A program made the position numbers and the translations under genes. Shown in pieces: positions 1 through 11,600 of a DNA stretch of 64,000 nt (within the stretch, counting starts at the first letter, position 1; each line of letters starts with the position of its first letter). The notes under the pieces were generated by a model, which did no database searches, was not told the origin of the DNA, and worked only from the letters and a program-made list of their open reading frames with translations. The DNA is from Gonium pectorale. Its lineage: Eukaryota > Chlorophyta > Chlorophyceae > Chlamydomonadales > Volvocaceae. Location of the stretch: contig LSYV01000022.1 of NCBI GenBank assembly GCA_001584585.1, positions 153,364 through 217,363 on the forward strand. The letters run 5' to 3'.

Positions 1-1093
1 CACAGCATCGTCACGCACAACCCGACCCGGACAGATGTGCTTCATTGTACTGCATTGTGTATGCAGTGTACTACCCTGAACTAGTATAGTGGGTTCAACT
101 CGCACGGACATCCCCCCGTTCGGCTTCGGGGGTAAGTGGTGTGAGGTTTGGATGTAGTGGTTGTTGCATCGAGTTTACACATCGCAAAGCCACTTACTTT
201 TCTAGCGGATGCTGCTGGCCTTGGAGGGAGTAGTTGATGCTGGACCATCAATCTGATCCTGCGATGCTGGCTTGCCTGGGAGGGAGTTGGCCCTCGGACT
301 ATCAACTTTCAAACTACCCATGGTCGCACACGCTTTGACGGGTACCTGTAACCATTTAACCCTTTAACCACCGAGTAGTGAGGCGTAGTTGCACAGCACC
401 CTCGACGTTCGAGGGAGCGGCGCGTTTGATGGCTCCGAATGTCGATGAGGGTGGATGGCACTGCGCAGGCTCGTGCTTGTGACCCTACATCTATCCGCAA
501 CACGTCCGAAAGGGGCCAGTACGCAACCCTGAATCCATATGTGTGCATACCGGTACTAAACTCCACATACGCCCCGTCAGCTTTCTGTACGAGATGTGAA
601 CTGCTACCCGCCGAAGCCCTTGCGGTCCGGCCACGCTGGATTGTTGCGCTGAAAAGCCGTACACAGCGCAAGTTGCTTGGTGCGGGCCGCAAGGGCTCTT
701 CGTTCCCATGAGCCCGAGATGCGCCTCACCCAGCCTGACCCAGCCTGGCTGGATGAGCAGCAGCTGCCTGGCCAGAACCACCATGGCAGACGCTACAAGC
801 GAGAGAGGAGAGTTGAGAAAAGCTGCGTGGTTTGGGTTGGGTTGAGCTCAGGGGAGCTCTCCCCTGGTTGAGCTAACTTACTTCCGCTGTGCGCCGTTGT
901 GCGCCTCGCTGGTTCATCAGGTTTCTCTCCCCCTCCATCACTCCAACCCCGCCCCCCCCCGCACATACATACAGCCGCACCGTCCCTCACCGTCCTGTCA
1001 GACAAGTTCATCGCGCGAGCCGCAGGCCACAGCACCACTCTCAGCAACTGAAGGGCCGAGAAGTAATTGCCGCCGCGCATCAGACAATAATTA
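1..1093. other. No gene seen, left edge
   Basis: All frames are short and overlap on both strands, with no splice-linked coding signal or recognisable motif. I see only a short C-rich run near 948-960. It may be flanking sequence of a gene outside the window. Confidence 0.5.
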
Positions 1094-1412
1094 TGGCCCG
1101 TTTCAATTCGAATCCCTGATTTGTGCGCGTTCAGTCGGGTACACTTGAGTGTTATTGGGTGAACCTCAATGAAATGCATTCCGTAGACCGCGGACAAAGA
1201 TTCTCGCCCGCGCATCCCCAGGACCCGCGGCAAAGCTTATCATATGCAGATTTCTCTCGGCAATCATGACACTCTTCGCGGCCAAAGCGAGGAGCTGCCT
1301 CCTCCACAGGTGCAGAACCATTAGACTCGAGAATTGAGTGAAAATTCTCCCGACCAAGAGTACTGAGTACTCTCCCAACCAAGAAGCAAGGGTTTCGAAT
1401 TGAAACGGGCCA
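1094..1412. mobile_element. MITE with 19-bp perfect inverted repeats, TA target site
   Basis: The 19 bases at 1094-1112 (TGGCCCGTTTCAATTCGAA) recur as an exact reverse complement at 1394-1412. Both ends are flanked by TA (1092-1093 and 1413-1414), which fits Tc1/mariner-type insertion. The 319-bp body has no coding frame, so this is a non-autonomous element. It lies just upstream of the pseudokinase gene and may contribute to its promoter region. The GTTTCAATTCGAATCCC stretch at the left end resembles a tRNA T-arm, but it belongs to the inverted repeat. Confidence 0.8.
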
Positions 1413-1665
1413 TACAAGCGCTTTATGTGCCGATACGACATAATGTCGTCTGGAGGAGCATTCCAGACACGTACTGCTGCCCGACGTGCCACGTGCGTTC
1501 GAGCCGAACGTCCTGGAGACAACCGCGGGTCGTGCGTTCCAGCTGCATGCCGTGGTCGAAGAAAAGCATTGGACTTGTTTTGGGCTGACCATGCTCTTGT
1601 TTCGGGCGTGTTTCAAACCCACGTCCGATGAGCCCCTGTTCACAAGACATGAGACAGCTATACAT

Positions 1666-4600
1666 ATGGAAGGTACCGAAACAGGGCCCACCCATCTGGA
1701 CAGTGTAGGGTCTTGCCCAAATGAAGGGGCTTGCGGTGCGAGGCCAGCTGCGGACGAGGTGCTCGAGCGCAGAAGCTCATGGAGCAAGCTCATGGGTGCA
1801 GCTTGCGAGGTCAACGAGGACGTCACGCAGACAAGCGAAACCATGCTCTTCCTTGAGAGTCTTGTACTGGAGATGCGCGCTCGAGAGGCTGCTGTGTCGA
1901 CGCTCGGAACGCTACCAGCGCAACTCCCAAACCTGTTTTTGGAGCCTGCTGTAGCAATGGACGAAGAGAAAGGTGCGCATTCAGATGTTTGGCCTTGCCG
2001 CAAGTACACCGGCCCTTGCAGGTCTACGAGCTGGCTGAGGCTTACCGCTCTGTCCGCAGGCGCCCAGCAGGAGGCTGTACACAAGCTTAGTTCCGCATGT
2101 GCATTGTGTGACCGGAACGACAGCGCCCTCGGCGACTCGTGCTGCTACGTGCGCTCACAGTGTCTGCGGCGCCCTTCGGAAATCGCGTCTGAGCCCTTTC
2201 TGGTTGGCGCTTGTGGTGGCTCAAGCCTTAGCCACGCGTGCTGCGTGCACGCTATCAGCGCTGGTGTGGCGGGGGCCGCGGCCGCAGCGGTGTGCGCGCT
2301 GCAGGGCTCAACGCTCGTACCGTCACCGTTCACGGCGGAGGCGGCCAAGTCGCTGTCCAACGCCAGATCGAGCCAGGCCGACATGTTGGGTCCAGGCATC
2401 CTCGCCGCGCCTATGGCCCCCACCCGCTCCATCGCGGCACCGGCCGTGGGCACCGTCTCGCCGGTGTTCACTGCTCCGTCTTCGGCAGCTTGCAACACCG
2501 CCGTCTGCGACCTGCAAAGACCTGGCAGCAGTAGCGGACAGAGCAGCAGCGCTACATCTGGCTTTGGCTCCAGCAGCAGTGCCAATGCCACTGCGGCTTT
2601 GCCGCCGCACGGCCATACCGAGGATACCAGCAGACACAATCCCGATGCCGGTGCGCATACCCCGTTGGAGCTTGTGATGCGCAGTGCGCCCTCCACCGGC
2701 GGCGCCGCTGGGCTCGCTGCGCGGCGTGACCTGCTTTCCGTGGAGCCCTCTCTGCTATCCTTGCTGGCCGACATCACAGACCTGTCCACCCTCGGCCCTC
2801 GTGTCGGAGGCTCGTCTGGCCTGTGGATAGGTGGGCTGGGGCCGTGCGGCCGTGCCAGCGCGTTGCGGCCTGTTTCTTTCCCCAGTCGGCCTCTTGTCAG
2901 CCGCGGTTACCGTACTCCGGAGGTAGCACCTGCGTGTTGCCATCTTGCTCGGTGGATCAAAATCAAGCAAAGAGGGGCGCAAAGGCAGGATTTGTGGGGT
3001 GTTGGCGTCAGGGAATAGTTTTAGACCTTGCCACCCCTTGCACACGGAGCGCAGCTGCGGCGGTGGCCACCCCGAAGTTTAACTGGCACGGCAACCGCGT
3101 TTGTGTCACCTCAGTTGCGCCAGCTCCGAGTCCTTGCCCTGTCCTGCCCTGCCGTGTAACACGCTCCCACGCGCCCTCGACCCTGGTGGCGCTCACTGCG
3201 GCCGCCCGGTTCCCTGCCCCGCACCTCTGCACTCCTGCGAAGTCCCCGCAATGCCCACCCATGCTCGACCCGTCTTGACACCCGCCGGGCCGTGTGTCGA
3301 TTTGGCGGCGCCAGGCACGTGGCGCGGCCGGCACGTCGCCATCAAGCTCTCGTCCGTCAGCGCCTGGTCCCCGGGCACCGCGGCCCTGGCGGCGGCGGCT
3401 GCGCGCGGAGGCCGGGTTGCCCATCCCAACCTGCTGCCCGTCCACGCAGTCCGCATCGCAAAAGTGGACGTGAGGGCGATAGAGCAGCTGGGTCTGGCGC
3501 CGCCTCGCTGCCGCGGTAGGTCGGCGCCGCGTCGACCCGCGGGTCGCCTTCACAGCTTCCTGGTGGAGCACGGCCAGGGCCTGACGCAGCCGCCGGCAGG
3601 TGGGCTGCCTAGCTCGCTGGCTCGCGCTGGGAGGACAGCGGGGAAGGGGATGCCGGGATCCACGAGGAGCGCCGATGGTGCCTGGTGTTCGCACGGGAGG
3701 GCATGAGCATCAGCGCTGCGTTTACGGCTGCCACTTGCATGGGGTGTCCCCCCGGCAATTCATTACTCGCAAACCAGCAGTACTGCTGCTGCAGGATGCT
3801 CTCTGTTGTTGGGCTGCGGTGGTCCGCGGCATTGACGCAGTTCCCTTCAACGTGCTGTGCTGCGGGCTCGCCCCGTTCCCGCATCGCTCCATACCTGGAC
3901 CCGACTTGATGAATCCGCATGCTCCGTGCCCATTTCGCGTGCAGGTGGTGCGGCCGGCCCCGGCTCCGTGGCTCCCTCGCACGTCGTCATGCCCGAAGAC
4001 CTGCGCCGCCTCGAGTCGCCCGCCTTCAAGGCCCTGTCGGCCTTACGGCTGTCAATCGGCGCGGGCGTGATGGCGGTCCTCATGGACTACTGCGAGCTGG
4101 TGCGTGCGGGACGTGTTTGGTTGGCGGCGGGCTGACGCAGGGGCGGATGTGACGGAAGGAGGGCAAACGGCACCGCAACCCCGGAGTTCGGTGATGGTTG
4201 AGTGGCGGCGGCGGGCTGGTGCTGTGCTGCTGGGGCGGGCACAAGTGAAGCAGGTACCGAAGGAAGGTGCGTGCCGATCCCTCACCGTCGCTCACCCCTC
4301 TTCATCACCCCCCCCCCTCGCTTATCCCTACTTGCGCCCGTCGCGCACAGGGCGACCTGCAGACCCTGGCGTGCGGCCGTGACTCGCCCTTCCTGGCCAG
4401 CCCCTCCTGGCCGCTCCACGTCGCGCAGCGCGCCCTGCTGCGCACCGCCCGCGAGGTCGCCTCGGCGCTCGCCGCCCTGCACGCCGCCGGCACCGTACAC
4501 GGCGCGCTGCGGCCCTCGAACGTGCTGCTGGCCGCCTCGGCAGCTGACCGCCGCGGCTTCGAGGCGCGCGTCGCCGACGCCGGCGCGCCCAGCCTGGAGG

Positions 4601-5486
4601 TGGCCGCGAACAACCCGCTGGCCGCAGGCCCCGGCATGGTCATGCTCTCACCCGAGGCCCTGCTCGACGCGGGGTCCATGCGTACGACAGCGGCTGACGT
4701 GTACGCGTACGGCATGCTGCTGTACGTCATGGCAGCGGGCGAAATGCCCTTTGCAGGGCAGCACCTCGGTGAGTGGCTTGCAGGCTTGTGCGTGCGTTGA
4801 TCCGACGTGCACATCGATAAACCGTGGGCTCCGACAATTATTTAGGGGTTTGTTTTCGCCCCATTCCCGCCCATGGCTCCCGCGTTTGATTAACGAGAGC
4901 CGCCTCCCCGCTTGCCGCCTGGCCCCCAGTGGCGGTCCTGATGGCGCTGGCGTCGGACGAGGGCCTGCAGCCCGAGTGGCCCACGGGTCAGCACGACCAC
5001 CTGGAGCCGCTGTTCCGCGCATGCATCGCTCCCAGCCCCGAGGAGCGACCGAGCGCAAGACAGGTACGGCATCTGACTGCGGTTGTCGAGCTTTCTTTGC
5101 CGGGTCCTCCTATGGTGCAGCGGATTGGGCCTGCACTGAGGCTGGGAAAGCCACAGGGTCGGAGCGCACCTGCACCCCGGGCTTGGGTGCACTTACGGCC
5201 CGCCGCAGCAGAAAAAGAGGGTTGGCAGCCGCCGGCGCTGTGTGTCCACTTCTGCCTCTCGGCAACTGTGAGCCAACGCAACCACATCGCGCTGTATCGC
5301 GTTCCGGAGGTCACGTGATGTTGTACGGCGTGTTCATGTGCTGTGCGCCGCTGCATACAGGTCCTGGAGGAGATTCTGCAGCTGGAGCTGGAGATCAAGG
5401 AATCCAAGCGGGCACGGAAGTGTCACCACGTGAACCGCGCTAAGACGGCTGTGGTCTCGACGCACCGCAACCCAGCGGGGCCTTGA
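1666..5486 (+). CDS. Protein kinase-like protein, probable pseudokinase
   Basis: Phase-consistent exons: about 1666-2830, 3315-3515, 3945-4099, 4351-4768, 4930-5063, 5361-5486. Exon 1 encodes a Ser/Ala-rich N-terminal region of about 390 residues. The first splice joins SSGLWIG to TWRGRHVAIK, giving a poor glycine loop followed by an intact VAIK lysine. Exon 4 carries HAAGTVHGALRPSNVLL where an active kinase has HRDLKPxN, so the catalytic Asp is missing, and VADAG where DFG is expected. LSPEALL (APE position) and ADVYAYGMLLYVMAAGEMPF (helix F) follow. Exon 5 ends with PEERPSARQ, the usual end of the C-lobe, and exon 6 adds a charged tail (EILQLELEIKESKRARK). The layout resembles algal TKL-type kinases but with a degenerate active site, so a scaffold or regulatory role is more likely than catalysis. 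The start is uncertain: ATG 1591 is also in frame and upstream exons are possible. Confidence 0.75.
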
Positions 5487-5732
5487 CGGCAGCGGAGTGG
5501 ACAGTGCCCTCTGCTATGGCCCATCTCGTGACCATGTGAGAGGTTGGCTCATTAGGAACTAAAGGTGTAGAGAGGGTTGAGGAAGGAGGCTTTAGAACGA
5601 GTGCGGTGCGTGTGAGATGCACTTCAGGAACTGAACCTAATACGGTTAGGCAAGCTCACAAGAATACGCGGCGAGTCGCCGTGTCCAATGTCCACCGGAA
5701 AGCGCGCGCTGAAAGCGATCACAATGGCAAAA

Positions 5733-5754
5733 AGAGAGAGAGAGAGAGAGAGAG
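5733..5754. repeat. (AG)11 microsatellite
   Basis: An uninterrupted dinucleotide run of 11 AG units in the intergenic stretch after the pseudokinase gene. Confidence 0.95.
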
Positions 5755-8121
5755 CGCCAGTGGCGAGCGCCCCGGGTTGCAACGGGGCTCAGATGGATGG
5801 CGTGGATTGCCTGCTATGTTGATGTGGCGGGGTTGGCGCCTGGTTGCCTTGTGAGCGGGCCGAACTTCTTCGCTGTGAGAATCTGTCCGAAGGCTCGCGC
5901 TAATGGTATGAGGTGTGTGTGAGGTGCGCAAGTAAATGGTACATGCGTAAAGTGATCTGGTGGCAAGCTGCAAGAGTCCGTCGTATGGTGTGGGGTGGCG
6001 TGGGGGTTTCTGGTTCGGCTGCCGTCCATGCAACGGCGTTGGGTGATGTGGCTGCGCAGGAGGAAGGGTAGGTGTCCGTAGCGTAGGCATTCGTTTGGTT
6101 GGTTGCCTAAAAGGAGGAGTAAGGTGCTTAGACGCCATGGACATGGTGCCGTGCGTAAAGGCACTCAAATGCGAACTGCGCCGCACTGTGCCGGTCTGGG
6201 AAGGGTTTTAGCGGCATAGCGTGAAGGCTATGGAGCCATAGCAAGAAGGCTGTTGTGCCAGAGCCCACGTCGGCCGCTGCAAACGGCCCCGTATCTGGTC
6301 GGCTCGGTTGCGGCTTTCCTCGTGAGCGTCCCTTAGCTTTCGCGGAGGTGAAGCAGTGCTCTCCTGCCGCATTACACTGCTTCGCTGTTGCGGTTTGCCG
6401 CCGGCCCGACCGACTCCTGTCGCCGTGGCAATGGTGTGCGAAGATTCAAGACATATCCAGTGCTGATGTTTGATTTACCTCTACCCAAGCAACGTATGAA
6501 AATTCCAATGCGCGTACATGGCATTGAAGAACGTGATGATGGAACGGTTTCTGTGCCGGGCTTGTTTGATGTCCTTTCCCCATGCCGGCGTTTCCGTTAC
6601 ATTGAGCGGAGAGCCGTCTTATTTCAACGCGCCCCCTTTTTGCGAGCCGCACGGCTCACTGCCTCACTGCATGCATTGTCGAGGTTGGGTGGTGTTATGC
6701 GGGTATCTGTTTTGATTGCTGGTCACCGTGCAAGAGGCGCGATCACCTGCACTGCCGGCCCCCCTCACGGCACTGCCGGTCTGATTAGGCGGCTCGCGGG
6801 CGCCCATGACAGTGGTGCCTTCGATCGCTCCTGTGTCGCTGCATTCTGCTATGCCGGACCCATCGGGCCCTCGATTGAGGCCCAACGGGCATGCTGGCTA
6901 TCGGGTCCGCGGGGCCTGTGTTTGGTTTCTAATGCCCTCCCCGCCGTGTTCCTCTTTCGTTCCCGTCGTACGTGTGGCTTGTGCCAATACACAACCGTTG
7001 TCTCATCGGTCGCCCCACGAAGGAATCCGTGCTAATAAAGTCGGTATTTTGGGCGGTGGTGGAGCGCTTGGCCTTCACGTCTAGACTTGGCAACGGTCAC
7101 TGCGGTTGCTGTACTGTCGTACTGCCGCCCGGTCTTGCGATGGGTAGCCAGAGAGCCCAGTACTGAGCGTTAGTTTGGGTGGTGAATGCCTCCACCGGGT
7201 GCTTCCCGCTGCCCACCGAAAGAGGGCGCTAATGCTGTTGGAATTGGGGGGGGGGGCGTGCACTGCTCTCGAGCACTAACCCCACTGTCCGACGGCGCCC
7301 CCTTGCGCTTCGGAGCTGCTGAGGCTTGGGCCGGCGTGCGCGCTGCGCTTTGGGGCATTGTTGCTTAGTCGCATTTTTGGCAACGTGCGTTTTGGGGATC
7401 CTGGCCGTGCCCTTACCGTGCTGGGCTTCAAATCATCTGCCACTGGCCAGATCACGGCATCCACGCCCCTGCGCTGGAGTATTGCATGTAGTATCTATCT
7501 AGCCTATCTATCTATATCGGATGCGTAGCCTGCGGGCCACACGCAACGCGCCCGAGTTGGGCAGGCTGGCAGGGGCTCAACCCCCTTGGCGCTGGCGTGG
7601 CCGACATCTACCGCAAATAAGTGTGAATTATCGACCCCATCTACCCTCAAAATAAACGTTTTATTGCGTGTACGTGCATTGTGCATAGATAACTCTATGG
7701 TATCGTCCTATTGAGGCGGCACCCGTGTACCCATTACGTATCGCTTTCATGCATGTGTGCAGTTACAGGGTCCATGACGGAGGAATGCTGCTGTAAGCCC
7801 GACTGACGGACCCTGTGCTCCCTCCGCTCCTTCCTGCGTTGGCATATGCTGCGACGCCCCGCACCAAAGATACGTAGCGGTACAACCTATGTACATCTGC
7901 CATCGTGTAAAGCAAGCAGCTTTCCTTTCGCCGACGGAGGAAGGTTTCCCATGCTCCATCGTGTACGGCAGCGGTTTGCTTAGCCAGGGTTTACGGTGTG
8001 GGCGAGGGACGTACGTACGTGCCGCAGTGGACTGGGGCGCCAGGTATGTAGACACACGCAGCTCCGGAGACGCTGCGATCCCGCCTGTGTGTGATGTACG
8101 AACGCGGCGTACGAATGCAGC

Positions 8122-8126
8122 TTACA
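8122..8126 (-). promoter_or_regulatory. Candidate polyadenylation signal TGTAA (minus strand)
   Basis: TTACA on the plus strand reads TGTAA on the minus strand. It lies about 540 bases downstream of the stop codon of the dodecapeptide-repeat gene. TGTAA is the characteristic polyadenylation signal of volvocine algae. The assignment is by position only. Confidence 0.4.
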
Positions 8127-8663
8127 TATGGAAATAGACAGGCAACTAGCACGCGTTGGCGCGCGGAGACAGGGGGCCATGCTGGGGCAGACGTCGGGGG
8201 CGGGGGGGGGCGCCCCCGGGTTACGCCAGCGTTAGCGTCTCACCAGCCCGAACCTCGAAGCCACAACGACAGCCGACCGCAGCACCAACCAGACCACCTT
8301 GTGTCGCGTGCACCTAGGGCACAAAGATATGGCTTACTGGTGCCCTACTCAAACTGTCCGGCGGAGGGGTGCGGTGTCCTAGGTGGGGCCGCCGGCGCAG
8401 GTTCGAGCGCACATGCAATTCGAGGTTCTTCGTCTTTAGGGCTATCTGTGCCTCTCGGTGTATGCACCCTTTCTCGCCCATCATCCTGTAGCCTTGCCCA
8501 ATGCAACATTTAGTGCCCTCCTCTTTCTTTGCAGCGTTTTTTCCGCATTAGAGCCGAAGCCTTTGGCAGCGCACATAGCGCACCTTATTTCATCTCAGCC
8601 TCGGCAACAATCGCGCCTCCACCTGTAGCCGCCATCCCCTGCCGCAGCTCCACGACCCACGGG

Positions 8664-11600
8664 TCAGGGGGCATGACGCTCGTGCCGCGATGGCGTCGGC
8701 GACGGCGACCCGGGCCCCTCCCCGGTCCCGGTCACACCCGCCGCTGCCCCCAACAGCGCCATCGGAGCCGCCACAGCCACACCCGCCGCCGCCAGCGGCG
8801 CCGCCACCATTGCGCCCACCACGCCCGCCGCCGCCATGGCCGCCGCTGGCACCGCCGTCGCCGCCACCTTGCCGCCCAGCCGCACCGCCAGCGTCGCGTT
8901 CACCGCCGGTCCCAGGCCCGCCGCCACGCCCGCCGTCAGTCCGGGGCCCATACATGAGATCAGCTGCGCCACCGCCGCCGGGCCCAGAGCCCCCACCAGA
9001 TCCGCCGTGAATGCCGTACCCAGAGCCACCGTCACATCCGCCGTCAGTCGGCCGCCCAGCGCCGACGCCACCTCGGCGACCGTCTCCATGCCCATCGCCG
9101 CCAGCAGCGCCGCCGTCAGCTGCACGCCCATGGCCCGCACCAGCGCCGCCGTGGCCTCCGGCCCCAGGTGCCCTACGACGTCGGCGGCGACGGCGGCGCC
9201 GAAGCGGTCGACCAGGCCGGCGGTGGCGGCGGCGCCCATGGCATGAGTCAGAGCGGCGGTGCGGTCCGCGCCCAGCGCCATGACGATGCCGCCCTGGGTC
9301 GAGCAGCAGGTGGGCGGTCATATCTTACGACGACTCATAGGCCTGTCCGGTGGCCGGTGGCCAGGGGTGCTGCTCGCTTGCGGCGATACCACAAGCGCAA
9401 CGATACCGGTAGCTTCCACTAGCACCGGTAAGGCGCGCGGGCGCACCTGAACTCCGGCCGGCCCAGCCTGGCCTTTGCGAGGGCCGTGCATGCTTCTGTT
9501 TGGCACTCGGCTTAACACGACCTCACGACCCACGCAGCAAGCCTCCGGCTATGGGCGCTTTCCCTGCAGCTCTGTACGGCGCCGCGCCGTGCCTTAGCTC
9601 CCAGCCGCACATCCTGACAAGCCGTCACCCCTCCGCCGCACCCACCGTCAGCTGTGGGCCGAAGAGGCGTACCAGCGCCGATGTGCCGCCCAGCCCCATG
9701 CACTCCGGGGGACCCTTGGCGCTGTCCGCGCCGCCAGCGCTCTTCGAGAGGCCCACCGAGCCCTGCTGCTGGCCGGCCTGGTCGCCGGCAGCACCGGCAC
9801 AATCTCCGACCACCAGCCGCGCCGTGCCCTCCGTCCCCATGGACTCCACAATGCCTGTGTGGGTGACGTGAAGCAGGTTGGGAGAGGGCACGCGGCAGGG
9901 GTTGGCAATTGGGGCCCAGGGAATGGGGGTGACAACGGTTGGAGGAGGGCTCGGAACAGATGGACAGGAGCCCGGGAGGCAAGAGGAGAGCCCGCGCCGT
10001 CGACGCCCATGATGTGTGGTCGGGTCACCCAACCGCCCCGCTCGGCAACCCACGCACCCCGACAATGTCCCCCATGCCCCGGTGCCCCCACGCACTCGCG
10101 GTCAGCTGCGGCCCGAAGGCCGCCACCAGCGCCGCCACCAGCGCAGTGCCCATGCCCTCCACCAGGGCCGCCGTCAGGGCCCGCCCCATGCAGGTCACCA
10201 GCTGCCCCACCATGGGGCCACCAATCAGCGCCACCAGCCGGCCCGCGAGGCCGGGCCCCATGGCCGCCACCAGCGGGCAGACCAGGCCGGGGCCCATCTG
10301 GCCCACCAGCTCAGCGGTCGCCTGCGCGGCCAGGCACAGAAGGTGAGGGGGCGGGGAGGGGCGGCGCGAAGCAAAGCAAGGTGAGCCGTGTGGTGGCGTT
10401 CCCATGCTTGATGACTGCATTCGTAAGCGCGCGCTGGGTTAAAACTCGCCCCTCCCCTCTGCTCCCCTCCCCTCTCCTTCCCTGAGGATGTGCCAATGTG
10501 GCGATGGCCCAACGCCCACAACCTCGCGTATAATTGACGTGCAAGCGCAGTCTGACACGCAGGCTCGCCACCTTGCGGAGCCGCACAACCCCCGACCGGT
10601 GTTGGAGTGCCCCCTACCTGCTGTGCGCGCGCGCGCCAGCGCCAGCGACACCCCACCCACCCATCCACCGCACCCCCGTCAGGGCTCTCGCGCGGCCCAC
10701 CTGCGGCCCCATGCTCCGCACCACCCCGGCGGCCAGCTCCGGCCCCAGCGCCGCCACCAGCTGCGCCGTGCACGTCGGCCCCAGCGCCGCCACCGCCGCT
10801 GCCGCCGGCCGCGACGGCAGCGGCAGCATGCGCAGCACCAGGTCGCCAGTCAGCTGCGGCCCGAATGCCGCCACCAGCTCCGCCACCATGGTGACCCCCA
10901 TCCTGGGCACCAGCTCCGCCATCACCTCCGGGCCTGCGTGTGAGGCGAAACGAACAGGGCGACGAGGGAGCCCGGGGGTATGCGTTGAGATGGATCCCCT
11001 TTTGCGCCCGTTCGTGCAGAGGGGGGAGTGGGGCCTGGGGCCGTCGGCGGAAGTTGTTGGTGAGGTGAGTTGGGCCGTTGCACGGGATGTGTGATACCGG
11101 TATCGGCATCTCTGGAGGGAGCCATGGAAGGTCGATGCTGGCGGGCGCTGGAGCACCCAATGACCCCCCACTGGTGAACCCCATCCGACCATCTTTCGTG
11201 CCTGTGCCTGGTACTCCTCATCCGGCCTAGGCCACCGGCCACCGCACCCAGAGCTAATGCCAGACCGTCCCACCCCCTCGGCGGCCCGTGTGACCCCCTA
11301 CGCCCCAGACCTCCGAAGCCCCCTCCGACGCCGTTGCCAGCCCCGACGTCCCCACCCATGTCCTCCACGATAGCCGCCGTCAGCTCGGGGCCCATCTCCG
11401 AGACCAGCTCCGCAGTGGTCTCGGAGCCCATGCGACCGACCAGCGCCGCCGTGGCCGCGGGGCCCAGCTGCGCCGCCGTGCCGCCCGCGGCGCCGGGGCC
11501 CATGGCCTCCACGATGTCTGCTGTGCGTCGGGCGCCCAACTGGCCCACCGTCTGTGCAGACGTAGCGGGATGGGTGCAGGGCGCCAAGTTACTTCATAAA

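Larger units (their letters stand above)
5487..8663. other. Gene-poor intergenic stretch
   Basis: No frame has convincing coding character or splice partners. The longest (plus, 6388-7035) has mixed composition and no motif. The stretch holds an (AG)n microsatellite near 5733-5754, a G run near 7247-7256, and a short match around 8350-8390 to the repeat near 43255 (shared GTGTCCGGCGG...GGTGTCCTAG). The last ~550 bases are probably the 3' UTR of the minus-strand repeat-protein gene. Confidence 0.5.

Noticed and set aside
1100..1120. tRNA T-arm-like motif (GTTTCAATTCGAATCCC)
   Set aside because: It is part of the 19-bp inverted repeat of the MITE, and no cloverleaf can be drawn around it.
6388..7035. 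215-codon plus-strand frame
   Set aside because: No motif, mixed composition, no splice context, and overlapped by equally plausible frames on the other strand.
8690..11560. Plus-strand Pro/Ser/Thr-rich frames opposite the dodecapeptide gene
   Set aside because: They are antisense to the repeat array, also show a 12-residue period for that reason, and lack splice junctions that keep a frame. The minus-strand model keeps phase at every junction.
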